From an uncultured Litorilinea sp. (GTDB lineage: Bacteria; Chloroflexota; Anaerolineae; Caldilineales; Caldilineaceae): DNA of 6,442 nucleotides. Shown in pieces: positions 1 through 5,739 of the stretch. The stretch lies in assembly GCA_946885925.1 (NCBI GenBank), contig CAMPHP010000189.1:1-6442 (forward strand), in the 5' to 3' direction. Under the pieces are notes generated by a model. The model saw only the letters and a list, made by a program, of their open reading frames with translations, searched no databases and had not been told where the DNA came from. Each line of letters opens with the position of its first letter. Within the stretch, counting starts at the first letter, position 1. Both the position numbers and the translations under genes were made by a program.

Positions 1-1
1 C

Positions 2-373
2 TTTTGGGCAGCGGATGGCAATAGTATCTTCTTCTTTAGCGCGACGGAAAATAACGATTGGGATATCTACAAAATCGGCACCGATGGCAGTGATCCCGTC
101 AACCTCACCCACGATGCCCTGCAACAGAGCGACCCCGTCCTCTCGCCGGATGGCAGCCAAATTCTCTTTATCGGGCGGGCGGACATTGTAGCGTCCGAGA
201 TTGACTTTTATACAATGAATATAGACGGCAGCAACGTTACCAAGTACCCCAACCCCCATGGCACAGATAAGCATCCCTCCATGGTCAAATGGCATCCCAA
301 CGGCCTGCTTATCTCCTACGCCACCTTTACCGATAAGCTTAATCTCTACCTTTTGCGGCTGGGGGTGGAGTAG
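2..373 (+). CDS. TolB-like PD40/WD40 beta-propeller protein, C-terminal end (5' truncated)
   Basis: The reading frame is open from the left edge and ends with TAG at 371-373, giving 123 visible residues. Three PD40-like units can be seen. The first (visible residues 1-36) has WAADGNSIFFFS followed by DIYKIGTDGSDPVNLT. The second (45-83) has LSPDGSQILFIGR followed by DFYTMNIDGSNVTK. The third (91-123) has WHPNGLLISY and ends LYLLRLGVE. The pattern 'SPDG..I.F.S......IY....DGS....LT' is the hallmark of TolB C-terminal and DPP6/protease N-terminal propellers. Such repeats usually fold as six- or seven-bladed propellers in periplasmic or extracellular proteins and mediate protein contacts. The frame stops right after a complete blade, so the propeller is the C-terminal domain. 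What precedes it (signal peptide, kinase, protease or more blades) is outside the window, so the overall function is unknown. The next full-size gene is 203 bases downstream and is probably a separate unit. Confidence 0.85.
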   Translation, partial: FWAADGNSIFFFSATENNDWDIYKIGTDGSDPVNLTHDALQQSDPVLSPDGSQILFIGRADIVASEIDFYTMNIDGSNVTKYPNPHGTDKHPSMVKWHPNGLLISYATFTDKLNLYLLRLGVE

Positions 374-472
374 CGCTGACAGAAAAATGTCGCAGCTTCC
401 CACAAAAACACTAGCGCAGCATAAGGTGCAGCACTACGCATTGAGGGTAGCTCATTCATCAAAGTTCATAAT

Positions 473-477
473 AGGAG
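473..477 (+). promoter_or_regulatory. Ribosome binding site of mini-ORF 484-552
   Basis: AGGAG lies six bases before the ATG at 484. It is the best Shine-Dalgarno match between the TolB-like gene and the HAS-barrel gene. The ATG at 577 has no comparable purine run in front of it, so this site may serve the whole downstream unit through coupling. Confidence 0.45.
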
Positions 478-483
478 TGACTA

Positions 484-552
484 ATGCGTATTGCCGCGAA
501 AACAGTTGCTATCTTAGTTCTGCTCGTGCGATATTTCGGATTTGCAATGTAA
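484..552 (+). CDS. Possible 22-codon leader or small membrane peptide
   Basis: ATG at 484 follows AGGAG with ideal spacing, and the frame closes with TAA at 550-552, immediately followed by an in-frame TAG. The peptide starts MRIAAKTVAILVLLVR and ends in FGFAM. It has a short basic N-terminus, then a hydrophobic stretch, like a truncated signal peptide or a single-pass mini-protein. Its stop is 24 bases before the start of the 206-residue gene, in the same reading frame. It could be a leader peptide whose translation feeds reinitiation at 577, the relic of a decayed secreted-protein gene, or a chance ORF. No homologue is recognised. The support is the ribosome binding site plus the amphipathic composition. 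Confidence 0.3.
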   Translation: MRIAAKTVAILVLLVRYFGFAM

Positions 553-576
553 TAGAACATCTGGTTTGATTATGCT

Positions 577-1197
577 ATGCCAACACTCAATTCTGGGACG
601 GCGATCGGCAAGATCGTGAAGTCCAGCACGCATGTAGATTATGTTTGCCAGATTTATAGCCCTAATGAAGTAGCGGTCCCTCCCAAACCGACTGACTACT
701 GCTTTGGTTGCTTTGTCTCTATCCGGCTGGACGAGAATGGTGATTCGGGCGGGCAGTTGATTGGGGTCATCTATAACACCTTGTTGATGAACCCCGATTT
801 CGGCAGCCTGGGTCCGCGCCTCAGCCCGCGTCAAGAGGTGGAGATCTTTGCGCCCGATTATTTGGCCGAGACTGCCACGCTGGTCGGGATTATCGCCGTG
901 GGATGGATTGACGCGGAGGGGCGCTGTCACCAGGGCGTGCCGATGTTGGCGGCGACGGTTAACAGCCCTGTCTATTGTCTGGATGACGAAAGCCTATGCC
1001 AGTTTCACCAGGATGCGGCAGAACGGCTTTGTCTACGCTATGTGCCGCTGCTCTTAAGCCAGAATAATCCGCTCGTACCGCCCTTGTTGATCAATATCGT
1101 GGATCGACTTGCCCTGCTCTTTCCCAACCAGCGCGGTCAGCTTACGTTGATGCGCAACAATTTGGCGTGGAAGAGCATTGTTCAACCGACGGGCTAA
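577..1197 (+). CDS. Stand-alone HAS-barrel-like protein paired with HerA
   Basis: The protein has 206 residues, no signal peptide and no obvious membrane segment, so it is probably cytoplasmic. I recognise no named family. Its layout closely parallels the N-terminal HAS-barrel of the HerA gene that follows. AIGKIVKSSTHVDYVCQI (9-26) matches HerA's CIGTVKGPGETPHEYTFI, FGCFVSI (43-49) matches HGEFVYY, and QLIGVI (60-65) matches QILGRV. LVGIIAVGWID (102-112) then falls where HerA has its ITVAVLGYH strand, and VYCLDDESL (132-140) matches VYIADDALL. After about residue 145 it continues with a predicted helical tail (LVPPLLINIVDRLALLF) instead of an ATPase core. It contains seven cysteines, including one CxxC (42-45), too few paired motifs to call a metal site. 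The HerA start is 17 bases after its stop, so the two are probably co-transcribed. In known systems the HAS-barrel ring of HerA docks NurA. I infer that this protein joins or caps that ring. It is too short for NurA and shows none of its motifs. The start at 577 is the first ATG after an in-frame TAG at 553 and lacks a good Shine-Dalgarno sequence. Confidence 0.7.
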   Translation: MPTLNSGTAIGKIVKSSTHVDYVCQIYSPNEVAVPPKPTDYCFGCFVSIRLDENGDSGGQLIGVIYNTLLMNPDFGSLGPRLSPRQEVEIFAPDYLAETATLVGIIAVGWIDAEGRCHQGVPMLAATVNSPVYCLDDESLCQFHQDAAERLCLRYVPLLLSQNNPLVPPLLINIVDRLALLFPNQRGQLTLMRNNLAWKSIVQPTG

Positions 1198-1214
1198 TTC
1201 CCCCAGCGAGGATC

Positions 1215-2894
1215 ATGGAGCAACTACAATGCATCGGGACCGTCAAAGGCCCTGGCGAAACACCCCACGAGTATACCTTTATTGCGCCTGACCCAGATCG
1301 CCGCGTCAAGCATGGCGAGTTTGTCTACTACTGGGCCGATGTTGAGGGTGAGCCGCGCCAGATTTTAGGTCGAGTAACGGCTCGCCAATCGGTGCGCGTC
1401 TTTCCCGATAGCTTTATGGCCGATCCCTCCGTACCGCCCGACCAAATGGCAGCGTTGGTAGGCTATGACAGCGATGCCAACGAGCTTTTCGAGATTACCG
1501 TGGCCGTGTTGGGCTATCACAGCCGCAGCATGGGTGAATTTATCAATCCGCGTGTACCACCTGCGGGGGGAGCCTCGGTCTATATTGCCGACGATGCACT
1601 GCTTTCCATGGTGTTGAGCCGTCGCAAGCGGGGGGAGATGGGCAGCGCATACTTGGGCAGCTTGCTCAGCCGCGAGCCAGATGCCGTGCCCGTGGCGTTG
1701 GATGCCTATGGCTTTACCTCCACACACTTGGCAATCATCGCCAGCACAGGCAGTGGCAAGAGCTATTTGGCTGGTGTGCTCTTGGAAGAGATGATGATGC
1801 CCTATAACAGGGCAGCCGTGGTGATTCTCGATCCGCATGGTGAATACAGCACGTTACAGGAGATGCAAAATCGGGCAGAGTTCCAGCAGGGCAACTATAA
1901 GCCCAAAGTCCGCATCTTTCGCCCAGATACGCTCCGTGTTCGTATTGACACGCTGACCCTGCCCGACTTGCGCTATCTGCTGCCCAATCTTAGCGAGAAG
2001 ATGCAGTATCAACTAGGGCGCGCCTATTCCTTTGCTCTACGCAGCTATAAAAACCAGTTCACCTTGGAGCAGTTGCTCTATGCCGTGCGCCAAACGGCAG
2101 AAGGCAGGCGCGCCGAGGATGATGATGCAGTGAGCGAGGATGATCCCACAACTGGCGGTTTGATCTGGCGTATCAGGAGTGCCTTGGGTAACAGCCAAAT
2201 TTTCAATGACTTTGAGAATTTGGAACTGCCCGAATTGTTCCGCCCCGGTCAATGTACGGTGATCCAACTAAACGAAGTTGACCGCCGCGAGCAGCAGGTT
2301 ATTGCTGCAACGCTCTTGCGCCGTATCTATGCCGCGCGCATGGAAACGGACAAAAAGCGCACTGCGCCTGGGGATAAGAACTATATTCCCTATCCTGTCT
2401 TTTGTCTGATTGAAGAAGCTCATAACTTCGCCCCTGCCAGTGCGGATGCGGTCAGTACCGATGTGCTCAAGCAAATTTTGAGCGAAGGGCGTAAGTTTGG
2501 TGTGAGTGTGGGGCTGATCTCGCAGCGTCCTGGCAAGTTGGACAGTGACGTGTTAAGCCAATGTATGACCCAATGCATTATGCGCATTGTCAATCCCATT
2601 GACCAGAACCGTATTTCTGAATCGGTCGAGAGTGTGGGGCGCGATCTTCTGCGTGAATTGCCCAGCCTGAGCAAGGGGCAGGTAATCATCAGCGGTGCCA
2701 GCGTCAACACGCCTGTGATGCTTCGTGTACGCACGCGTATCACCTCGCACGGCGGGCAGGATGCGAATGCTCCAGAGAAGTGGATGCAGTGGTTTGAGGA
2801 TGGTTCCGATATGGACGAGGAGCGCGCAACTGCACCCTTTGCACCGCGTAAGGAACTGCCGGTGGAGGAAGACGGCGATATTTTGTTTGCCTAG
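1215..2894 (+). CDS. HerA-type hexameric DNA translocase/helicase ATPase (HAS-barrel + DUF87)
   Basis: The protein has 559 residues from the ATG at 1215. A GTG at 1167 would add 16 residues and overlap the previous gene by 31 bases. I prefer 1215 because the HAS-barrel consensus starts at once (MEQLQCIGTVKG); GAGGA at 1208-1212 is unusually close to the ATG. Domains: HAS-barrel at about 1-135, then a FtsK/HerA RecA-like core. Walker A ASTGSGKS is at 176-183, the family motif DPHGEY at 206-211, and Walker B LIEEAHNF at 398-405 with paired glutamates 400-401. The EGRKFGVSVGLISQRP block is at 424-439 (arginine-finger/sensor region), and the C-terminal strand GQVIISGASVNTPVMLRVR at 488-506. An acidic, low-complexity loop (EDDDAVSEDD) interrupts the helical insert near 301-310. 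Family members form hexamers that pump double-stranded DNA; archaeal HerA works with NurA nuclease in end resection, and bacterial relatives work in repair or antiphage modules. Here the partner is the HAS-barrel gene upstream, with no visible nuclease. All catalytic motifs look intact. Confidence 0.93.
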   Translation: MEQLQCIGTVKGPGETPHEYTFIAPDPDRRVKHGEFVYYWADVEGEPRQILGRVTARQSVRVFPDSFMADPSVPPDQMAALVGYDSDANELFEITVAVLGYHSRSMGEFINPRVPPAGGASVYIADDALLSMVLSRRKRGEMGSAYLGSLLSREPDAVPVALDAYGFTSTHLAIIASTGSGKSYLAGVLLEEMMMPYNRAAVVILDPHGEYSTLQEMQNRAEFQQGNYKPKVRIFRPDTLRVRIDTLTLPDLRYLLPNLSEKMQYQLGRAYSFALRSYKNQFTLEQLLYAVRQTAEGRRAEDDDAVSEDDPTTGGLIWRIRSALGNSQIFNDFENLELPELFRPGQCTVIQLNEVDRREQQVIAATLLRRIYAARMETDKKRTAPGDKNYIPYPVFCLIEEAHNFAPASADAVSTDVLKQILSEGRKFGVSVGLISQRPGKLDSDVLSQCMTQCIMRIVNPIDQNRISESVESVGRDLLRELPSLSKGQVIISGASVNTPVMLRVRTRITSHGGQDANAPEKWMQWFEDGSDMDEERATAPFAPRKELPVEEDGDILFA

Positions 2895-3054
2895 CATTAA
2901 GGTAGGGCGCAGTCTGCCAGACAGGTATTTGCATGGCAAATCCAAGCACGTCACGCTGGCCTTTCTACCCCCTTTCAATTTTTGCATCCATGCGCTATAG
3001 CCTCAATCAATCCGTAAAGCCTAATTTCTAAAACTTCAGTCCACTCCATTCCTC

Positions 3055-3077
3055 TAGGTCTGGTATAGGTCTGGTAT
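3055..3077 (+). repeat. Two tandem copies of an 11-bp unit upstream of the propeller gene
   Basis: The unit TAGGTCTGGTA occurs at 3055-3065 and again at 3066-3076 without a mismatch, plus one more T. A period of 11 bp is about one helical turn, so both copies face the same side of the DNA, as expected of paired regulator half-sites. A recent slippage duplication would look the same. The repeat sits 85-107 bases before the propeller start, and its right end forms part of a possible extended -10 element. Confidence 0.8.
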
Positions 3078-3080
3078 CAT
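3072..3080 (+). promoter_or_regulatory. Candidate extended -10 promoter for the propeller gene
   Basis: TGGTATCAT matches the extended -10 pattern TGnTATnAT (TATCAT differs from TATAAT at one base). No acceptable -35 hexamer is found 16-18 bases upstream, which is tolerated by extended -10 promoters. Transcription would start around 3087, leaving a leader of about 75 bases. A second -10-like hexamer, TATACT, lies at 3109-3114, also without a -35 box. This is a sequence match only. Confidence 0.25.
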
Positions 3081-3131
3081 TACCCGCGCCGAGAATCCGG
3101 AAAAGACGTATACTATTCGGCAGAGGTTTCC

Positions 3132-3164
3132 ATGAATGATTTTGTAGTGAGAGGCGTTTTATGA
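3132..3164 (+). CDS. Possible 10-codon leader ORF overlapping the propeller start
   Basis: ATG at 3132 follows AGAGG (3122-3126) at five bases and encodes MNDFVVRGVL. It ends in a TGA at 3162-3164 that overlaps the ATG of the propeller gene as ATGA. This overlap is the classic arrangement for translational coupling. The propeller has its own good ribosome binding site, so coupling is not required, and an ORF this short can easily arise by chance. Confidence 0.2.
   Translation: MNDFVVRGVL
3149..3154 (+). promoter_or_regulatory. Ribosome binding site of the propeller gene
   Basis: GAGAGG sits six bases before the ATG at 3161. It supports this start, which also gives a complete signal peptide. 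Confidence 0.7.
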
Positions 3165-4687
3165 CATTGACTCTGCACAGTTGGCGTGTCGCCATTGCGA
3201 TTGTTGTCGCGGGCTTTGCACTCTTGTTGCGCGCCACACCAGCCCAGGCGGAGGATGATTTCCAATGGGTCTATTCTTATGGCAATAACCAAGACAGCTC
3301 AGTTGCGGCTGTGACCGTGACCAAGGAGGGGGATATCCTTGTGGCGGGTACCTTCCGCGGCAATGTGGACTTTGATCCCGGCTCTGGTGTGAGGCTGCTT
3401 ATCGGCGGAGCTGCTGAGGCTGGCTTTATTGTTAAGTATGACCCTGCTGGCAATCTGATTTGGGCGCGTGCTCTGACGGGCAGTGACAATATTCGCATCA
3501 GTGACATTGTTGTGGATGATACGAATCATATCGGCGTGGTTGGCAGCTTTCGAGGTGAAGCCGACCTAAATCCTGGCCCCGATCATTTCCTCGTCACGAG
3601 CAAAGGACTCGACGATATTTTTCTATTGCGCCTTCTACCTGATGGGGGCTTTGATTGGGCATGGGCGGGCGGTCACCTGCTTACAGATGGCGGCGTTGCT
3701 ATCGCTGCCGGTTCAGACTCCGACCTGTATATTGCGGGTGAGTTTGAGATTGCGCTCTCGATTGAGACAGAATCGGCTTCGGCTGGATTGCGCAACGAAG
3801 GCGAAGATGATGTTTTTGTCGCCCGCTTTGACAGTACGGGCGGGTTGGTTTGGGCGCGTGCGTTCGGGGGGAAGGACGATGACGGCCCCACCGATATTGC
3901 GCTGGATGCTGCCGGTAATGTCTATATTGTGGGTGCTTTCGAGGCCAAAATGGACACAGATCCCTCTGAGGCTACACACAATCTACACAGCTATGGCAAC
4001 AGTGACATCTTTGTTGTCATTTTTTCAGCGAATGGTGACTGGCTCTGGTCTACCCACATGGGCAGTGTGGCACAGGAGAGAAACGCGCGTATCTTGATTG
4101 ATGCAGATGGCAGCTTCTATGTAGCAGGCGAGTTTGACGGTCGCGCTGACTTTAATGGGGATGATAAGGGTGGGACGATCACGAATGTAGGCAGATTGGA
4201 TGTTTTTCTCGCTCGCTATGGTCCAAGACGTGACTATCAATGGGTGATTGGGATCGGCGGTTCACGCACAGATTCCCTTGCCGGCATTGACCAAGATGCG
4301 TTTGGCAGCGTTTATGTACTGGGCACGTATGAGAGCCTTGTTGATTTTGACCCCGGTCCAGGCCAAGTTCTGCTCAATGGCACGGGCCGCGACGACATCT
4401 TTCTCGCCAGCTATACACGGCAAGGGGCTTTGCGCCGAGTGCGTGGCATGGTCAACCCGCAGAAAGATTTTCCGGCTGACATCGCCATCGATCCCAATGA
4501 CAACGTGATCTTTGCTGGCGCGTATCGCGAAACTCTTGATCTTGGGTTTGGGTTGACTGTGAGCACAGGCCAATCAGAGTTTGTCTTGAATGTCTTCCTG
4601 GCGCGCTATAACCGCAACACATGGACACCCTTGCCACTGCGCGCTTATTTCCCCTGGGTGGCGCGAGATGGGGAAGCAAGTAGATGA
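3161..4687 (+). CDS. Secreted seven-repeat SBBP-type beta-propeller protein
   Basis: The protein has 508 residues. The N-terminus is a typical Sec signal peptide: arginine at 9, hydrophobic core AIAIVVAGFALLL (11-23), and an AxA site with cleavage expected after AQA (28-30). The mature part is seven repeats of exactly 65 residues beginning at W36, W101, W166, W231, W296, W361 and R426. Each follows the scheme W....G ... D..G..Y..G.F ...D.DPG... G..D(I/V)F(L/V)ARY...G, which fits the SBBP beta-propeller repeat family; a seven-bladed propeller is inferred. DPG/NPG turns occur in repeats 1, 2 and 6 and resemble loops common in secreted repeat proteins. After the last repeat comes a short tail, LPLRAYFPWVARDGEASR, resembling the YLPLV-R ending I recall from Chloroflexota exported proteins. 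No catalytic domain, membrane anchor or LPXTG motif is seen. It probably acts outside the membrane in binding or as a scaffold; its ligand is unknown. It lies between HerA and a glycan exporter, with gaps of 266 and 162 bases, so it is probably its own transcription unit. Confidence 0.88.
   Translation: MTLTLHSWRVAIAIVVAGFALLLRATPAQAEDDFQWVYSYGNNQDSSVAAVTVTKEGDILVAGTFRGNVDFDPGSGVRLLIGGAAEAGFIVKYDPAGNLIWARALTGSDNIRISDIVVDDTNHIGVVGSFRGEADLNPGPDHFLVTSKGLDDIFLLRLLPDGGFDWAWAGGHLLTDGGVAIAAGSDSDLYIAGEFEIALSIETESASAGLRNEGEDDVFVARFDSTGGLVWARAFGGKDDDGPTDIALDAAGNVYIVGAFEAKMDTDPSEATHNLHSYGNSDIFVVIFSANGDWLWSTHMGSVAQERNARILIDADGSFYVAGEFDGRADFNGDDKGGTITNVGRLDVFLARYGPRRDYQWVIGIGGSRTDSLAGIDQDAFGSVYVLGTYESLVDFDPGPGQVLLNGTGRDDIFLASYTRQGALRRVRGMVNPQKDFPADIAIDPNDNVIFAGAYRETLDLGFGLTVSTGQSEFVLNVFLARYNRNTWTPLPLRAYFPWVARDGEASR
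3266..4630 (+). repeat. Seven in-frame repeats of 195 bp encoding the propeller blades
   Basis: Units start at 3266, 3461, 3656, 3851, 4046, 4241 and 4436, with no insertion or deletion between anchor residues. The three anchor series fit a 65-residue step exactly: the W/R series (36-426), the F/Y of G-x-F (65, 130, 195, 260, 325, 390, 455) and the F of D-I/V-F (89, 154, 219, 284, 349, 414, 479). DNA identity is low overall, but a 13-base string (TTTGGGCGCGTGC) recurs 390 bases apart in units 2 and 4. Confidence 0.85.
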
Positions 4688-4716
4688 TTAATTTCAAACA
4701 AGCAACTTGAGTTAAT
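4687..4716 (+). terminator. Weak AT-rich hairpin just after the propeller stop
   Basis: ATTAA (4687-4691) can pair with TTAAT (4712-4716) and TCAA (4694-4697) with TTGA (4707-4710), leaving a small internal bulge and a nine-base loop. The position right at the stop codon fits a terminator. The stem is AT-rich and no strong T run follows, so it may have no function. Confidence 0.2.
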
Positions 4717-4767
4717 TATTGTCGTTGTTCGCCGGTGGAACGGAAATGAAGTAAACTAGCACTGATC

Positions 4768-4819
4768 GGCATTGCTCATAGACATTGCTCATAGGCATTG
4801 CTCATAGATATTGCTAAGA
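4768..4819 (+). repeat. Four tandem copies of a 13-bp unit upstream of the exporter permease
   Basis: Consensus G(G/A)CATTGCTCATA. Copies start at 4768, 4781, 4794 and 4807. The first and third are identical, the second differs by one base, and the fourth (GATATTGCTAAGA) is diverged. A partly similar string, GCACTGATC, precedes the array at 4759. The array ends 30 bases before the preferred permease start, where it could affect promoter spacing, regulator binding or the 5' leader. The unit is not palindromic, and there are no spacers as in CRISPR. Confidence 0.9.
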
Positions 4820-4835
4820 GTGCGTAACTACAAGC

Positions 4836-4845
4836 AGGAACGGAA
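4836..4845 (+). promoter_or_regulatory. Ribosome binding region deciding the permease start
   Basis: AGGAACGGAA precedes the ATG at 4850, offering AGGA at ten bases or GGAA at four. The alternative TTG at 4811 lies inside the 13-bp repeat array and has no purine-rich site in front of it, so 4850 is preferred. A further in-frame ATG at 4865 is possible. Confidence 0.5.
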
Positions 4846-4849
4846 TTCG

Positions 4850-5707
4850 ATGAGTACACTTTCCATGGCAACACCCTCTGCCAACGAGCACGTTCTGGTC
4901 ATTGAGCCAGGTCGTGTCGAGCAGAACTATTGGCGTGATCTCTGGCGTTACCGCGAGTTGTTTATTATCCTGGCGTGGCGCGATATCTCAGTGCGCTATA
5001 AGCAGACAATCATTGGTGTCGCCTGGGCGCTCTTGCGACCACTGCTGACCATGATCGTCTTCACAGTGATCTTTGGCCGCGTGGCAGGGCTACCCAGTGA
5101 TGGGGATGTCCCCTACGCGCTGCTGGTCTTTGCGGGGATGTTGCCCTGGACGCTCTTTGCTACCGCTCTGGGCGAAGCCTCCAATAGTTTGATTGGCAAC
5201 GAGAGACTGATTAGCAAAGTCTACTTCCCGCGCTTGATCATTCCGACCGCGGCGGTGGTCACTGCCTTTGTGGACTTTCTGATTAGCTTTGTCATCCTCG
5301 TCATTATGATGATCTACTATCAGTTTGCGCCTAGTTGGAATCTGCTGCTGCTGCCGCTCTTTCTGCTTTTGGCGCTGCTGGCAAGTTTAGGGCCGGGGCT
5401 GTGGATTACTGCGCTCAATGTTAAGTACCGGGACTTCCGCTATATCATTCCCTTTATCGTACAGTTCGGCCTTTATATTTCTCCGGTTGGCTTTAGCAGC
5501 AATGTCATTCCAGAAGAATGGCGTTTGCTCTACAGTCTGAACCCGGTTGTGGGGGTGATCGATGGCTTCCGCTGGTGCATTCTGGGTGGTGAGAGTCCGA
5601 TCTACTGGCCCGGTTTTATTCTCAGCTTAGTGATTGTTGCTTTCTTCCTCTGGCTGGGTATCTCTCAATTCCGCAAGATGGAAAAGACTTTTGCAGATTT
5701 GATCTAG
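4850..5707 (+). CDS. wzm: ABC-2 type polysaccharide/O-antigen exporter permease (Wzm-like)
   Basis: The protein has 285 residues, near the usual 260-290 of the family. A short cytoplasmic N-terminus is followed by the amphipathic family motif YWRDLWRYRELFIILAWRDI (27-46) and RYKQTIIGVAWALLRPLL (49-66), which are characteristic of Wzm/KpsM/TagG permeases. Six membrane segments are expected, near 54-77, 88-108, 129-157, 163-187, 197-216 and 254-272. Other family features are NERLISKVYFPRLIIP (117-132), the WITALNVKYRDFRYIIPF block (185-202), SPVGFSS (211-217) and LNPVVGVIDGFRW (230-242). With its ATPase partner, such a permease moves undecaprenyl-diphosphate-linked polysaccharide (or teichoic acid in Gram-positives) across the cytoplasmic membrane. 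The exported glycan cannot be told from the permease. The ATPase gene follows after 104 bases, a wider gap than the usual near-overlap. The wzm symbol is used in the family sense. Confidence 0.92.
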   Translation: MSTLSMATPSANEHVLVIEPGRVEQNYWRDLWRYRELFIILAWRDISVRYKQTIIGVAWALLRPLLTMIVFTVIFGRVAGLPSDGDVPYALLVFAGMLPWTLFATALGEASNSLIGNERLISKVYFPRLIIPTAAVVTAFVDFLISFVILVIMMIYYQFAPSWNLLLLPLFLLLALLASLGPGLWITALNVKYRDFRYIIPFIVQFGLYISPVGFSSNVIPEEWRLLYSLNPVVGVIDGFRWCILGGESPIYWPGFILSLVIVAFFLWLGISQFRKMEKTFADLI

Positions 5708-5724
5708 AAGTTTGAGAGGGTAGA

Positions 5725-5739
5725 ATGAGTGAGCATTGA
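5725..5739 (+). other. Four-codon mini-ORF with strong ribosome binding site between permease and ATPase
   Basis: GAGAGGG (5714-5720) is followed four bases later by ATGAGTGAGCATTGA (MSEH, stop). It is in the same frame as the ATPase start at 5812, but stops at 5737, 5776 and 5806 prevent a longer protein. It may be a leftover start site, a ribosome landing site for coupling, or chance. Confidence 0.2.

Noticed and set aside
375..396. Hairpin after the TolB-like gene (GACA/TGTC plus GCT/AGC around GAAAAA) as a terminator
   Set aside because: It has a short bulged stem with no T tract after it.
514..930. Minus-strand ORF of 138 codons opposite the HAS-barrel gene
   Set aside because: It lies antisense to a gene with recognisable motifs and its own product shows no family pattern; it is a shadow.
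577..1197. NurA nuclease as the HerA partner
   Set aside because: The protein is far shorter than NurA and lacks recognisable nuclease acidic motifs; its pattern matches the HAS-barrel instead.
1167..1214. GTG start giving a 575-residue HerA
   Set aside because: It overlaps the upstream gene by 31 bases and adds 16 residues outside the HAS-barrel consensus; the ATG at 1215 fits better.
1365..1838. Minus-strand ORF of 157 codons opposite HerA
   Set aside because: It covers the HerA HAS-barrel and Walker A region on the other strand; its His/Gly/Ala-rich product looks like antisense of coding DNA.
2927..2941. Perfect inverted repeat ATTTGC-ATG-GCAAAT after HerA as a terminator
   Set aside because: The stem has only six pairs with a three-base loop, is not GC-rich and is not followed by a T run; it is probably chance.
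4746..4754. Two-codon ORF (ATG AAG TAA) before the 13-bp array as another leader
   Set aside because: It is too short to distinguish from chance, despite a purine-rich stretch in front.
4768..4819. CRISPR array
   Set aside because: The units are 13 bp, directly abutting, without spacers or palindromic ends.
4811..4849. TTG start giving a 298-residue permease
   Set aside because: It falls within the 13-bp repeat array, has no ribosome site, and adds residues unlike the family N-terminus.
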